NCBI RefSeq assembly: GCF_019175385.1
Contig: NC_083341.1
Span: forward strand, 17,120,203-17,184,202
Length of the DNA: 64,000 nt
Direction of reading: 5' to 3'
Source: Lycium barbarum
Lineage: Eukaryota > Streptophyta > Magnoliopsida > Solanales > Solanaceae
Part shown: positions 10,350 to 19,799 of the stretch, one piece after another
Layout: each line of letters starts with the position of its first letter
Position numbering within the stretch: the stretch's first letter is position 1
The notes under the pieces: model-generated
Database searches by the model: none
Told to the model about the DNA's origin: nothing
What the model saw: the letters and a program-made list of their open reading frames with translations, nothing else
Made by a program: the position numbers and the translations under genes

Positions 10350-11672
10350 TTACCACTTTTCCCTCCATTTGGAAGATATGAATTTGCGCCCCAACTTTGA
10401 ATCAAGATTCCGGTGATGCTCGTGAGGCGGTGGTAGGAAAGCAAAGAGGCCAACTCTCGGGTGTCGCATTTGGCACTTCTTGGCCCGTAAGTGAGGCATG
10501 CCATTTTGTCTTCTTGGCATACCAAACTTCAAAATGAAAACGCTTTCTTTTTTATCTCCAAAATTCTCCATAGGCTCGGTTAGTTCAACTTCCATATCAT
10601 CAACCAAGCATAATATTGAAAAATGGTTGGAATGTGGTCCAATGCGCTTCAATTTCAAATTCACTTCATTTTTGACATCCTCACCCAAAAATGAACTAGA
10701 GTCTTCAAAAACCATTTCATGAACTTTTATATAAAACTCTAGTATCATTTCTTTAATCTCGGCATCTTGCATTATTTTTGGATTGGTCGGTAGGCAATTC
10801 ATCATTAGCTCTTGAAAATCAATCTTGACCACTTTTTCATTGGAAACCAACTTAAAACTACTATCCATGACTATTTGATGTTGAGTATTGCATACCTCAA
10901 CTTTTGCATTCAATTCGGCTTTCAAGTCACGGATAGCAATTTCAAGTTTCTTCAACTCTTGACTTTGCTCAACATGTATTTTTAAAAATTCTTCCATCAT
11001 CCTCGAAATGCCTTCACGATGATCCCCATAGGCTTCAAGTTGTTGAGCTTGAGTCATAAGCCAATCTTGGCTCACAATTTCCACTTTGTCAAGGCCTTCT
11101 TCAAGTTGAGAGTCATTCAAAGCTTGTAAAAATTCACCCTTAGAGAAATTCATGTTTTGGCCACTTTCTTGTCTACTTTCAACATCCTCAAGTTGTTGAG
11201 CATTATGAGTCTGAACCAATAATTTCATTTGATCCTCCAAGGTGTGAATAGATTTGTCATTGTAATTAATTGCTTGCCTCAAGTCATCAAATGGTTGCCT
11301 CAAGTCCTTAACCGCTAAGTCCTGTTTTTTCACTTTTTCAAGGATGGTCTCCAACATGAGCATTATCCTCTCATTTTGAGCATTTGAGGCTTCTTCCACT
11401 TCCATATCCCTACTATTATCAAAATCAAAACTAGAATAGTCATAGTGGGGGTTCAGGGAAGGGAAGGACAAATAAGCACAATTATCCCAATGGCCATTTT
11501 GACCCCCACACCTATCAGAAATACTCCACTCATAGGTTTGGGATTGTGCGCACAATCCGCCCCCGGGAGAATTCAAACAATTTTGCCATGAGTATGGTCC
11601 TCCACAATAAAGACAAGGGTCATCAAAGTATGAACAACTACCATCCGACCAATTTTCATTATATGATGCCAT
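10350..11672 (-). CDS. capsid-less gag-like protein of element 1 (440 aa)
   Basis: Intact ORF with ATG at 11672, starting 118 bp inside the primer site. Seen: an N-terminal zinc-knuckle-like motif CLYCGGPYSWQNC (CX2CX3[H/Y]X4C; the usual His is Tyr here) and a second Cys/His cluster, CGGQNGHWDNC, which lacks its first Cys compared with element 2. Long Glu/Lys/Gln-rich stretches predicted as coiled coil follow (about residues 105-150 and 185-260), then a conserved C-terminal part (DSSSFLGEDV ... FILKFGMPRRQNG ... RVGLFAFLPPP). The knuckle followed by coiled coil matches the order after the capsid domain in element 3 gag (CVGCGEPHDYKNC, then a Gln-rich coiled coil), but no capsid domain is present. 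It is the only ORF of the element. Inferred role: RNA or particle binding in trans. No enzymatic motif seen. Confidence 0.7.
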   Translation of the reverse strand: MASYNENWSDGSCSYFDDPCLYCGGPYSWQNCLNSPGGGLCAQSQTYEWSISDRCGGQNGHWDNCAYLSFPSLNPHYDYSSFDFDNSRDMEVEEASNAQNERIMLMLETILEKVKKQDLAVKDLRQPFDDLRQAINYNDKSIHTLEDQMKLLVQTHNAQQLEDVESRQESGQNMNFSKGEFLQALNDSQLEEGLDKVEIVSQDWLMTQAQQLEAYGDHREGISRMMEEFLKIHVEQSQELKKLEIAIRDLKAELNAKVEVCNTQHQIVMDSSFKLVSNEKVVKIDFQELMMNCLPTNPKIMQDAEIKEMILEFYIKVHEMVFEDSSSFLGEDVKNEVNLKLKRIGPHSNHFSILCLVDDMEVELTEPMENFGDKKESVFILKFGMPRRQNGMPHLRAKKCQMRHPRVGLFAFLPPPHEHHRNLDSKLGRKFISSKWREKW

Positions 11673-11789
11673 TTTTTTTTATATATATGAAGATAAAATA
11701 AAGCAAAGAAACAACTACACAAATATTCACAAGTTTGGACCAAAGCAAGTTAGCTTAAATCCCAAACTAACCCAAATACGTCAAATTGT

Positions 11790-11807
11790 TCCCCGACAAC
11801 GGCGCCA
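11790..11807 (-). other. element 1 primer binding site (tRNA-Asp type)
   Basis: The minus strand reads TGGCGCCGTTGTCGGGGA, 4 bases inside the LTR end at 11812. From general knowledge, the 3' end of plant tRNA-Asp (GTC) is CCCCGGCAACGGCGCCA, so the site pairs with one mismatch. Athila-type elements use this primer. Confidence 0.8.
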
Positions 11808-11811
11808 AAAT

Positions 11812-13035
11812 TGATAACGTCTAAGTCCACTCCTCAAAGAGAAAGTGTACACGGTCGTATGTAATATAATTTACCCAACTATAAGTCAGGGTCGATCCCA
11901 CAGGGAACAATATACTAGGCGATTAAGAAAGTAAGGAACTTTCACCAACTAAGATAAAGCCAAACGATAGATAATATTTTGGTTTTTGGAGAAAATTATA
12001 ACTAATGCGGAAATGTAAACTAACTTAGAAAGCAAGTAAAATGATCAATGGCCACAAGCATGGATAATAGGAGATTACACTCAAGTAACGATCCAATGTA
12101 TTTTACAATTTTACAACTAAGAACGAGGTTATGTTAATAGATAATGATTACTAAATTTCATTGAAAGTTTCTCAACCAAATCAATGAATTTTACTTTAAG
12201 ATTTCTCAAGCCTTAAAGTGTGATATTAGGCACAATCAATATAATCCCAAGTGACTTTCCTCTCTCGAGCTCAAGTCATTAGACGAGGGTTATGCCTCAA
12301 ATCCTTGTTAACTAATCTTTCCTAAATCGATTTTTCTCTCTCGAGCTCAAATCAAATTAAATGGGCGAGTCCTAGGGTTAGCTATTCCCTTTGGAAACAT
12401 TCAAGAACGAGATTAATTAAAGAAATAATAACTCATTTCATTAGGAATAAAATCATTCAATACATAAGCAAAACAAGAGTTTCAAACCAAACTTTAATCA
12501 AGAATATTTTCATAAACAAGATTCAAGTAATGGAATAGAAAGCTACACACTTAGATAATCAACACATAGCAAGGAAAAGAAGAAATGAGTAAAGGATTAA
12601 GAAACTTCTTATCAAGATCTTCAAATCTTTAATCCCCAAGTGTGGGTGCAAAAACCTAGCTCTTCAAGCTTAATGAAAATGGCCAAAGATCCATTTTACA
12701 AACCCTAACATTCTATTTATAGAAGTGCCAAAACAGGAACAAAATCTGAACAAAAATACCCTGCGTGCACAACATGCGTCTCGCAGGTTGTATCGCATGT
12801 TCAACCTGCGGTTCGCAGGTTGTACAAAACTCTCGGGGGTCTTGCAATGTACAATGATGACTTGCAGCACATGCGGTCATGGATGCGTCTCGCAGGTGGG
12901 ACCTGCGTCTCGCAGGTGATGCTCGCAGATGTTGCATCCAATTTCTTCAAATTTCCAAAATCTCTGTACAAACTTGCTGCAGAACATGCGGCTCGCATGT
13001 GTGACCTGCGGCTCGCATGTGTGACCTGCGACTCG
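11812..13035 (-). repeat. element 1, upstream LTR, inner part
   Basis: Matches 7000-8210 up to the palindrome GACCTGCG|ACTCG, where element 2 interrupts it. It has one additional 20-bp palindrome unit compared with the other LTR. TATA box on the minus strand at 12713-12722. The remainder of the LTR is at 19124-19295. Confidence 0.9.
13031..13035. other. target site duplication of element 2 (left)
   Basis: ACTCG, repeated exactly at 19119-19123 on the other side of element 2. Confidence 0.9.
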
Positions 13036-14216
13036 TGATAACGTCCAAATCCACTCCTCAAAGAGAAAGTGTACACGGTCGTATGCAATATAATTTACCC
13101 AACTATGAGTCGGGGTCGATCCCACAGGGAACAATATACTAGGCGATTTAAACAAGTAAGGAATTATCACCAACTAAGCTAAGCCAAACAATAGATAATA
13201 TTTTGGTTTTTGAGAAAATTATAACTAATGCGGAAATGTAAACTAACCTAGAAAACAAGTAAAATGATCAATGGCCACAAGTTTGGATACAAAGGAAATT
13301 ACACTCAAGTAACGATCCAATGTATTTCATGATTTTACAACTAAGAGCAGGTTTATGTTAATAGATAATGGTTTCTACAATCTCATTGAAAGTCTTCCAA
13401 CCAAATCAATGAATTTCACTCTAAGCTTTTTCAAGCCTTAGAGTGTGATATCAAGCACAACCAATTGAATTTCAAGTAACTTTCCTATTCCTAGCTCAAG
13501 TTATTAGATGGGTTTAATGACCCAAATTCTTGTTAATTAATCTTTCCCAACCTAGATTTCCTCTTCCGAGCTCAATCAAAGTAAATAGGCGAGTCTTAGG
13601 GTTAGCTAATCCCTTAAGAAACATTAAAGAATAAGATTAATTAAATCAACAAAGACCCACTTCAATAGCAATAAAAATCATTCAATACATAAGCATAACA
13701 AGAGATTTAATCCAACACTTGATAATGAATAATATCATAAACAAGATTCAAGTGAAAGAAGAAAATACTACACACTTAAATATTCAATACAAAACAAGGA
13801 ATTGAAGAAAGAATTAAGAAATATCTCATTAAAGTGCTTCCAATTTTCTCCTCCAATGGTGTAGATGAAACCCTAGCTCTCCAAGCTTGTATGAAATGGC
13901 CAAAGATAATGATATTTTCTCCCAAGTCATCCTCTTATAGCTCCCAATATTCCCACATTAAAATATGACCAAAACAGCCCATATTTTCAGATTTGCAAAT
14001 CTGTCCCTTTTTTTTGCAAAACTGTCCAGTTTTGCCAAACTGTCCTATTTGGCCTCTTTTTGACTTAATTTTCACTTGGTTTCTTCCGATCACTTCTAAA
14101 TCACATAAAACCTGTAAAATAGATGTAAACGATATTAAATGCACTATTTTTTCAATCAAACATTGCAAAAGTCTAAGCTTAAAGAAGAGATAAGTTGGTT
14201 AAATACTAACTTATCA
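13036..14216 (-). repeat. element 2, downstream LTR
   Basis: 1181 bp. The part next to the primer site is close to element 1's LTR (AATCCACTCCTCAAAGAGAA, GTCGATCCCACAGGGAACAA), while the U3 part is different. TATA-like CTATAAGAGG on the minus strand at 13931-13940. Type B palindrome GCAAAACTGTCCAGTTTTGC at 14016-14035. Confidence 0.9.
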
Positions 14217-14228
14217 AACCCCCCAAAC
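14217..14228 (-). other. element 2 polypurine tract
   Basis: The minus strand reads AAGTTTGGGGGGTT immediately before the LTR start TGATAAGTTAG. Confidence 0.75.
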
Positions 14229-16308
14229 TTAAACTATTGCTTGTCCTCAAGCAATTCAAAATATACAATCTCCTTTCAAGAAATCAACTCAATAGTGCAC
14301 CAACATCACACCAAGTCAAAAAGTCTACTTTAAGCACAAACACATGACTTTGATTGGTACCAACAATTAATCCAAAAAACATATGAATCACCAACTTCTC
14401 AAAAACATTTTTTCATTTCAAGTGCTCAAACACCAAGTTAATCAAAGTAGCAATCAAGTCATGACACTAAAGCTTCAAAATTTGCCTCATTATCACAAAA
14501 CAACTTTCTTTTGTTCATTCCTCTCAATTGGAAAATGGAACAAATTCACAACTTAAATTCTCATGTGCCCTCACACTCAGGAGAGAATCCCACACTTAGA
14601 AAATGTAATTCAAAACACAAATGGGATATCAAATAGAAAGAATTAACTCTCTCTCACACAAAGATGTTCAAATGCACACAAGTAGTACCATAAGCTTGCC
14701 CTTCATGTATTTCTCCACTCATGTAGACACACTTGGTTCAAAATCAACTAGAACTTAAAGGGTTGTAATGTAGGCTTTTGGTTAAGGTAGGGCACAATTT
14801 GGGTAAAAGTGACTCAAAACCTCCCTAAGCACTACAATTTTCAACAATCAAAGCACACTTCCTTTGAAACTTTTCCACCCCTTTCTTCATTTTTTCATTT
14901 CACCACTTAGTCTTCCCATTATTCACAACTCTTTATTCTTCCTTCATTTTTTTTTCTTTTTCAAAATAACAAGGAAGTTTTCAAAAAAAAAAATCACATT
15001 TTCACCTTTAAAGTAACTCCCACATAACAATTTTTTCCAACCATCACCCCCAAACTTAGGCTTTTAGCCTATGTTTGCACTTTCAACGCACTTAAGGAGG
15101 TAGGGTACCAAAAGATGGATCAATGAAGAACAGGGTAAAACTTGTAACATGGTTGTCAAAGAAAAAGTTAAAGGCTCAAAAGGGGTTAACTAGGGAAAAC
15201 ATGCAAGGGTAGGATATTTAAGGCGCAAAAACGGTCCAAGGAAGGCCTAACATCATTTTTTAAACCAAGTGTAGTCTAGGATTTCGCCCTGAAACACATT
15301 CCGGGCAAGTTCTAGACCACAAGTAATGCAAAAGAACTCACAAAAACCTCACCACACATGGCACATGCAAACTCAAGTGAAATATGTATCCAAAAACCAA
15401 TTGAACAAAATGAACTCACAAAATCAGTCATAGCCTAAAGAGACTAATTAGTGAAAGCAAGAGCCAAAAATTGAGTCTAAAAGTCACAACAAGAATCCTC
15501 ACATCAATCGTATTTTTTTTCTTTCAAAAATCAAGAATTCATACGTCAAGGATTAAATAAGTAGATACCAAGCAAGCCAAAAGTTAGCCAAGGGGCAAAA
15601 AAATCACATCCCAGCACCATTTTTACTCCTAAACCAACTAACTAAGAACGGAAATAAAATAATAAAAGTGACTAATCCGCAACATGCCAACAAAAAAGTT
15701 TTCAAAACTTTGAGCAAGTTCCATTTGTAACAACAACTATCCATAGCCACACCAACAATCATAAAACAAGCCCGGCAAGAGCACACAATATTCATACATA
15801 AGACAAAAGCCCGACAAGGGCACAAATCAAGCATAACTAAAATATAATGTGCTACCACATGTCACCCCCAACTACAAATATTGCAGTGTCCTCACTGCAC
15901 ATAATCGAAACAAAACATAAAATAGTTTGAGAGCAATTAATTTTTTTTTTTTTACCGTCACAACCTGCGAACATGACCTGTGACTCGCAGGCATGACCTG
16001 CGATTCGCAGGTGATGTCACCTGAAAAAAAAAATTAGCAGCAGCTACTGGTTTGTGGCTGCTCTAAAAACCCGACCTGCTCAAAACAATTCCAAAAATTC
16101 TGAAACTTTGTAGATTAGTCAAAAATCATAAACTAAACTATTCTAAAAAATAAAATTTCAAAAATAATTTAAATTTTTTAAAACGATGGGTTGCCTCCCA
16201 CAAAGCGCTTGATTTAACGTCGCGGCACGACGGTTACCTTTACCACTTTTCCTTCCATTTGGAAGATATGAATTTGCGCCCCAACTTTGAATCAAGATTA
16301 TGATGACG
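14229..16308 (-). other. element 2 noncoding internal region
   Basis: No ORF of interest. Conserved blocks shared with elements 1 and 3 lie at about 14757-14845 and 15120-15215. The AGGACA/TGCA block with an internal purine tract is near 15860-15905, type A palindromes at 15960-16022 (for example ACCTGCGATTCGCAGGT), and the GGGAGGCAACCC box at 16180-16245. Confidence 0.7.
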
Positions 16309-17766
16309 CTAATGGGGCGGTGGTAGAAAGTCAAAGAGGCCAACTCTCAGGTGTCGCATTTTGCACTTCTTGGCCCGTAAGTGAGGCATGCCATTTTGTC
16401 TTCTTGACATAGCAAACTTCAAAATGAAAACGCTTTGATCTTCATCTCCAAAATTCTCCATAGGCTTGGTTGATTCAACTTCCATATCATTCACCAAGCA
16501 CAACGTTGAAAAATGGCTAGAATGAGGTCCAACGCGCTCAAATTCCAAATTTGCATGAATTTTGACATCCTCACCCAAAAATGAACTAGAGTCTTCAAAA
16601 ATTATTTTATCAACTTTTTTATGCAACTCTAGTATCATTTCTTCAACTTCGGCATCATTCACTATTTTTGGGTTGGTAGGCTGACAATTTACCATTAGCT
16701 CATGAAAATCAATCTTGACCTCTTCTTCATTGGAAACTAACTCAAAACTACAACCCATGGCCCTTTGATATTGAGCATCACATGCCTCAATCTTTGCACT
16801 CAATTCGGCCTCCAATTTTTGGATAGCAATTTCAAGTAGCTCCACTTCTTGACTTTGCTCAACATGCATTTTTAGAAATTCTTCCATCATCCGTGAAATG
16901 CCTTCACGGTGATCCCCATAGGCTTCCAGTTGTTGAGCTTGATTCATTAGCCAATCTTGGCTCAAAATTTCCATCTTGTCAAGTTTTTCTTCATTGTGAG
17001 AGTCGTCCAACTCTTGTAAAAATTCATCCATGGTGAGATATACCTTTTGTATAGTTTTATCATCTCCATGTTGAACTTTTTGCCACAATTTGGTCAAGAC
17101 TTGCCCATAGTTTTTATTCCTCCCCATTATGCTTTTCAAAATTTCCTCAACTTCTTCTTTTTGAGAATTAGAGATTTCTTCATCAATATTTTGCTCTTCT
17201 TCAAGTTGAACCAGTTTCTCACTTTCACAACTTTCGTTGTGGTCACAAGAATTGTCGGGCTCATCTTTCAAATTTTAAATCTCTTCTTCAACCAATTCAT
17301 TTTGAGGAGTAGACATTTCCATGACAATTGAGGAATTGGCATCCTCAAATGAATCATTCATTCTTTTCATAGCTTCTCCATTTTCTAAAATGGATTGTTG
17401 GACGAGCTTTCGCTCTTCCTCCATTTTAGCTTCTCGATCTAAGTATGTTTGGAGCATTGTCATGATGCCTTCAAATCCGGTACTTTGTCCTTCACTTGCC
17501 ATGTCAAACTCAAAAGCACAACTAGCATTTTTGTTAGAACAACTTGGGGGAGGGGAAGCAAAATAATTAGGACAATCACCCCAATGTCCACCTTGACCAC
17601 CACATATATTACAAATATTCCCATCATAGGATTGAGACGGTGCACACATCTCTCTCCCGGGAGCATTTTCACAATCTTGCCAAAAGTGGAGTTCTCCACA
17701 ATATGCGCATGGGTCATCAAAATATGGGTTGCAACCATCAAACCCATTTTCATTCCAAGATGCCAT
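16309..17766 (-). pseudogene. gag-like ORF of element 2, interrupted
   Basis: Homologue of the element 1 protein, with ATG at 17766. The N-terminus has the knuckle CAYCGELHFWQDC (CX2CX3HX4C) and a complete second cluster CNICGGQGGHWGDC. A TAA stop in the same frame at 17275-17277 cuts it after about 163 residues. The frame then continues without shift to a TAG at 16309-16311, about 25 codons earlier than in element 1. The C-terminal half keeps SQDWLMNQAQQLEAYGDHRE and FLGEDVKI segments close to element 1. With neither stop it would be slightly longer than the element 1 protein. Probably inactive as a full-length protein. Confidence 0.75.
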
Positions 17767-17914
17767 AGTAACACAAGTACAAAAATAAATAACAAAAAAT
17801 AAAAATAAAAAACTAACACAAAGAAACAAAAAAAAAAACACAAACACATATTCACAAGTTTGGACCAAAGCAAGCAAGCTTAAATCCCAAACTAACCCAA
17901 ATACGCCAAATTGT

Positions 17915-17932
17915 TCCCCGGCAACGGCACCA
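17915..17932 (-). other. element 2 primer binding site (tRNA-Asp type)
   Basis: The minus strand reads TGGTGCCGTTGCCGGGGA. This is complementary to the tRNA-Asp 3' end except for one C-to-T change in the first seven bases. Confidence 0.8.
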
Positions 17933-17936
17933 AAAT

Positions 17937-19118
17937 TGATAACGTCCAAATCCACTCCTCAAAGAGAAAGTGTACACAGTCGTATGCAATATAATTTACC
18001 CAAATATGAGTCGGGGTCGATCCCACAGGGAACAATATACTAGGCGATTTAAACAAGTAAGGAATTATCACCAACTAAGCTAAGCCAAACAATAGATAAT
18101 ATTTTGGTTTTTGAGAAAATTATAACTAATGCGGAAATGTAAACTAACCTAGAAAGCAAGTAAAATGATCAATGGCCACAAGTTTGGATACAAAGGAAAT
18201 TACACTCAAGTAACGATCCAATGTATTTCATGATTTTACAACTAAGAGCAGGTTTATGTTAATAGATATTGGTTTCTACAATCTCATTGAAAGTCTTCCA
18301 ACCAAATCAATGAATTTCACTCTAAGCTTTTTCAAGCCTTAGAGTGTGATATCAAGCACAACCAATTGAATTTCAAGTAACTTTCCTATTCCTAGCTCAA
18401 GTTATTAGATGGGTTTAATGACCCAAATTCTTGTTAATTAATCTTTCCCAACCTAGATTTCCTCTTCCGAGTTCAATCAAAGTAAATGGGCGAGTCTTAG
18501 GGTTAGCTAATCCCTTAAGAAACATTAAAGAACAAGATTAATTAAATCAATAAAGACCCACTTCAATAGCAATAAAAATCATTCAATACATAAGCATAAC
18601 AAGAGATTTAATCCAACACTTGATAATGAATAATATCATAAACAAGATTCAAGTGAAAGAAGAAAATACTACACACTTAAATATTCAATACAAAACAAGG
18701 AATTAAAGAAAGGATTAAAAAATATCTCATTAAAGTGCTTCCAATCTTCTCCTCCAATGGTGTAGATGAAACCCTAGCTCTCCAAGCTAGTATGAAATGG
18801 CCAAAGATAATGATATTTTCTCCCAAGTCATCCTCTTATAGCTCCCAATATTCCCACATTAAAATATGACCAAAACAGCCCATATTTTCAGATTTGCAAA
18901 TCTGTCCCTTTGTTTTTGCAAAACTGTCCAGTTTTGCAAAACTGCCCCATTTGGCCTCTTTTTGACTTAATTTTCACTTGATTTCTTCCGATCACTTCTA
19001 CATCACATAAAACCTGTAAAATAGATGTAAACGATATTAAATGCACTATTTTCTCAATCAAACATTGCAAAAGTCTAAGCTTAAAGAAGAGATAAGTTGG
19101 TAAAATACTAACTTATCA
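17937..19118 (-). repeat. element 2, upstream LTR
   Basis: 1182 bp, nearly identical to 13036-14216. Type B palindrome at 18918-18937; TATA-like CTATAAGAGG on the minus strand near 18832-18841. Confidence 0.9.
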
Positions 19119-19123
19119 ACTCG

Positions 19124-19295
19124 CACGTCACGCTTCTTCTATTTTGGCTTGTTTTGCTCTATTTTGCTCCATTTTGGTCCATTTTGCTCTGTTATGCTCT
19201 CCGGACATCTTATCCTACAAAACGACATAAATACACCAAAAGTGTTTGAAGAGTTACAAAAGCTTAAAAAATTAGCATCGAATATCTTGTAATTT
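19124..19295 (-). repeat. element 1, upstream LTR, outer part (truncated)
   Basis: Continues the element 1 LTR (GTCACGCTTCTTCTATTTTG ... CATCGAATATCTTGTAATTT). It then diverges, missing the last 15 or so bases found at 8383-8397. Confidence 0.85.
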
Positions 19296-19366
19296 TTTTA
19301 TGGGAAGAACTTAATTATATTACCTACTAACCATCTTTACACGATATACTCTAGTAATAATAATTA

Positions 19367-19498
19367 CTTTTAAAAAAAATTATTACATATGCGGTACGGA
19401 AAGGAAAAATGGGATTGGGGATCATAAGGTAGAGAATCGAACCCTCACCAACAAGGTGAAAGTTCAGGTAGCCAATCAACTTAGCTACTAAGATCCCC
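19367..19498 (-). mobile_element. tRNA-derived SINE-like element
   Basis: The minus strand starts GGGGATCTTAGTAGCTAAGT and contains an A-box-like TAGCTAAGTTGATTGG and a B-box GGTTCGATTCT about 45 bp later, as in a tRNA-derived SINE head. It ends in a short T-run. Similar CTAGTAATAATTA-type sequence flanks both sides (19351-19366 and 19498-19510), which could be the target duplication. Confidence 0.55.
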
Positions 19499-19639
19499 TA
19501 GTAATAATTAATTATATATAGGCTCTTATATTATTTACATAATATATATTCTCATAAAAATTAGTTCTCGTTACTTAATAGCACAGTGTCTTATGGGATA
19601 CTATCCCTAAAATTTACCAATTTTGATATCTTCATTTTT

Positions 19640-19750
19640 TTAGCCGGGGCTCTTCCGGACACAGTGGACAGGGGTAAAATCTGTGCGCATTCTATCCTCC
19701 CGGATCCCACTTGTGGGAAAATTGAGTATGATGTTGTTGTTGATGATGAA
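19640..19750 (+). mobile_element. SINE fragment with (GTT)n-like tail
   Basis: Phrases GGGGTAAAATCTGTGCGCAT, CCCACTTGTGGG and a tail of GTTGTTGTTGATGATG. This matches the 3' half common to Solanaceae SINEs with TTG-type tails. No 5' half recognised. Confidence 0.5.
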
Positions 19751-19799
19751 ACAAACCAAACATACCAGTACTCAAATATTTCTACTATTTAGAAGAGTG

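Larger units (their letters stand above)
13036..19118 (-). mobile_element. element 2: pol-less Athila-like LTR retrotransposon nested in element 1
   Basis: A 6083-bp element. LTRs at 13036-14216 and 17937-19118 (TGATAACG ... ACTTATCA on the plus strand), 5-bp target duplication ACTCG. Minus-direction order: LTR, primer site (17932-17915), gag-like ORF with two in-frame stops, conserved box, internal type A palindromes, purine tract (14228-14217), LTR. The LTR pair shows about 21 differences by eye (about 1.8 percent), fewer than element 1, as nesting requires. Confidence 0.92.
7000..19295 (-). mobile_element. element 1: pol-less Athila-like LTR retrotransposon, split by element 2
   Basis: In the minus direction: upstream LTR (19295-19124 plus 13035-11812, interrupted by element 2), primer site 11807-11790, gag-like ORF 11672-10350, conserved noncoding blocks, purine tract next to 8398, downstream LTR 8397-7000. 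No protease, RT or integrase is found, so it is non-autonomous. The outer end of the upstream LTR lacks its last 15 or so bases, and therefore no flanking target duplication can be recovered. Element 3 is the closest coding-competent relative in the window. Confidence 0.85.
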
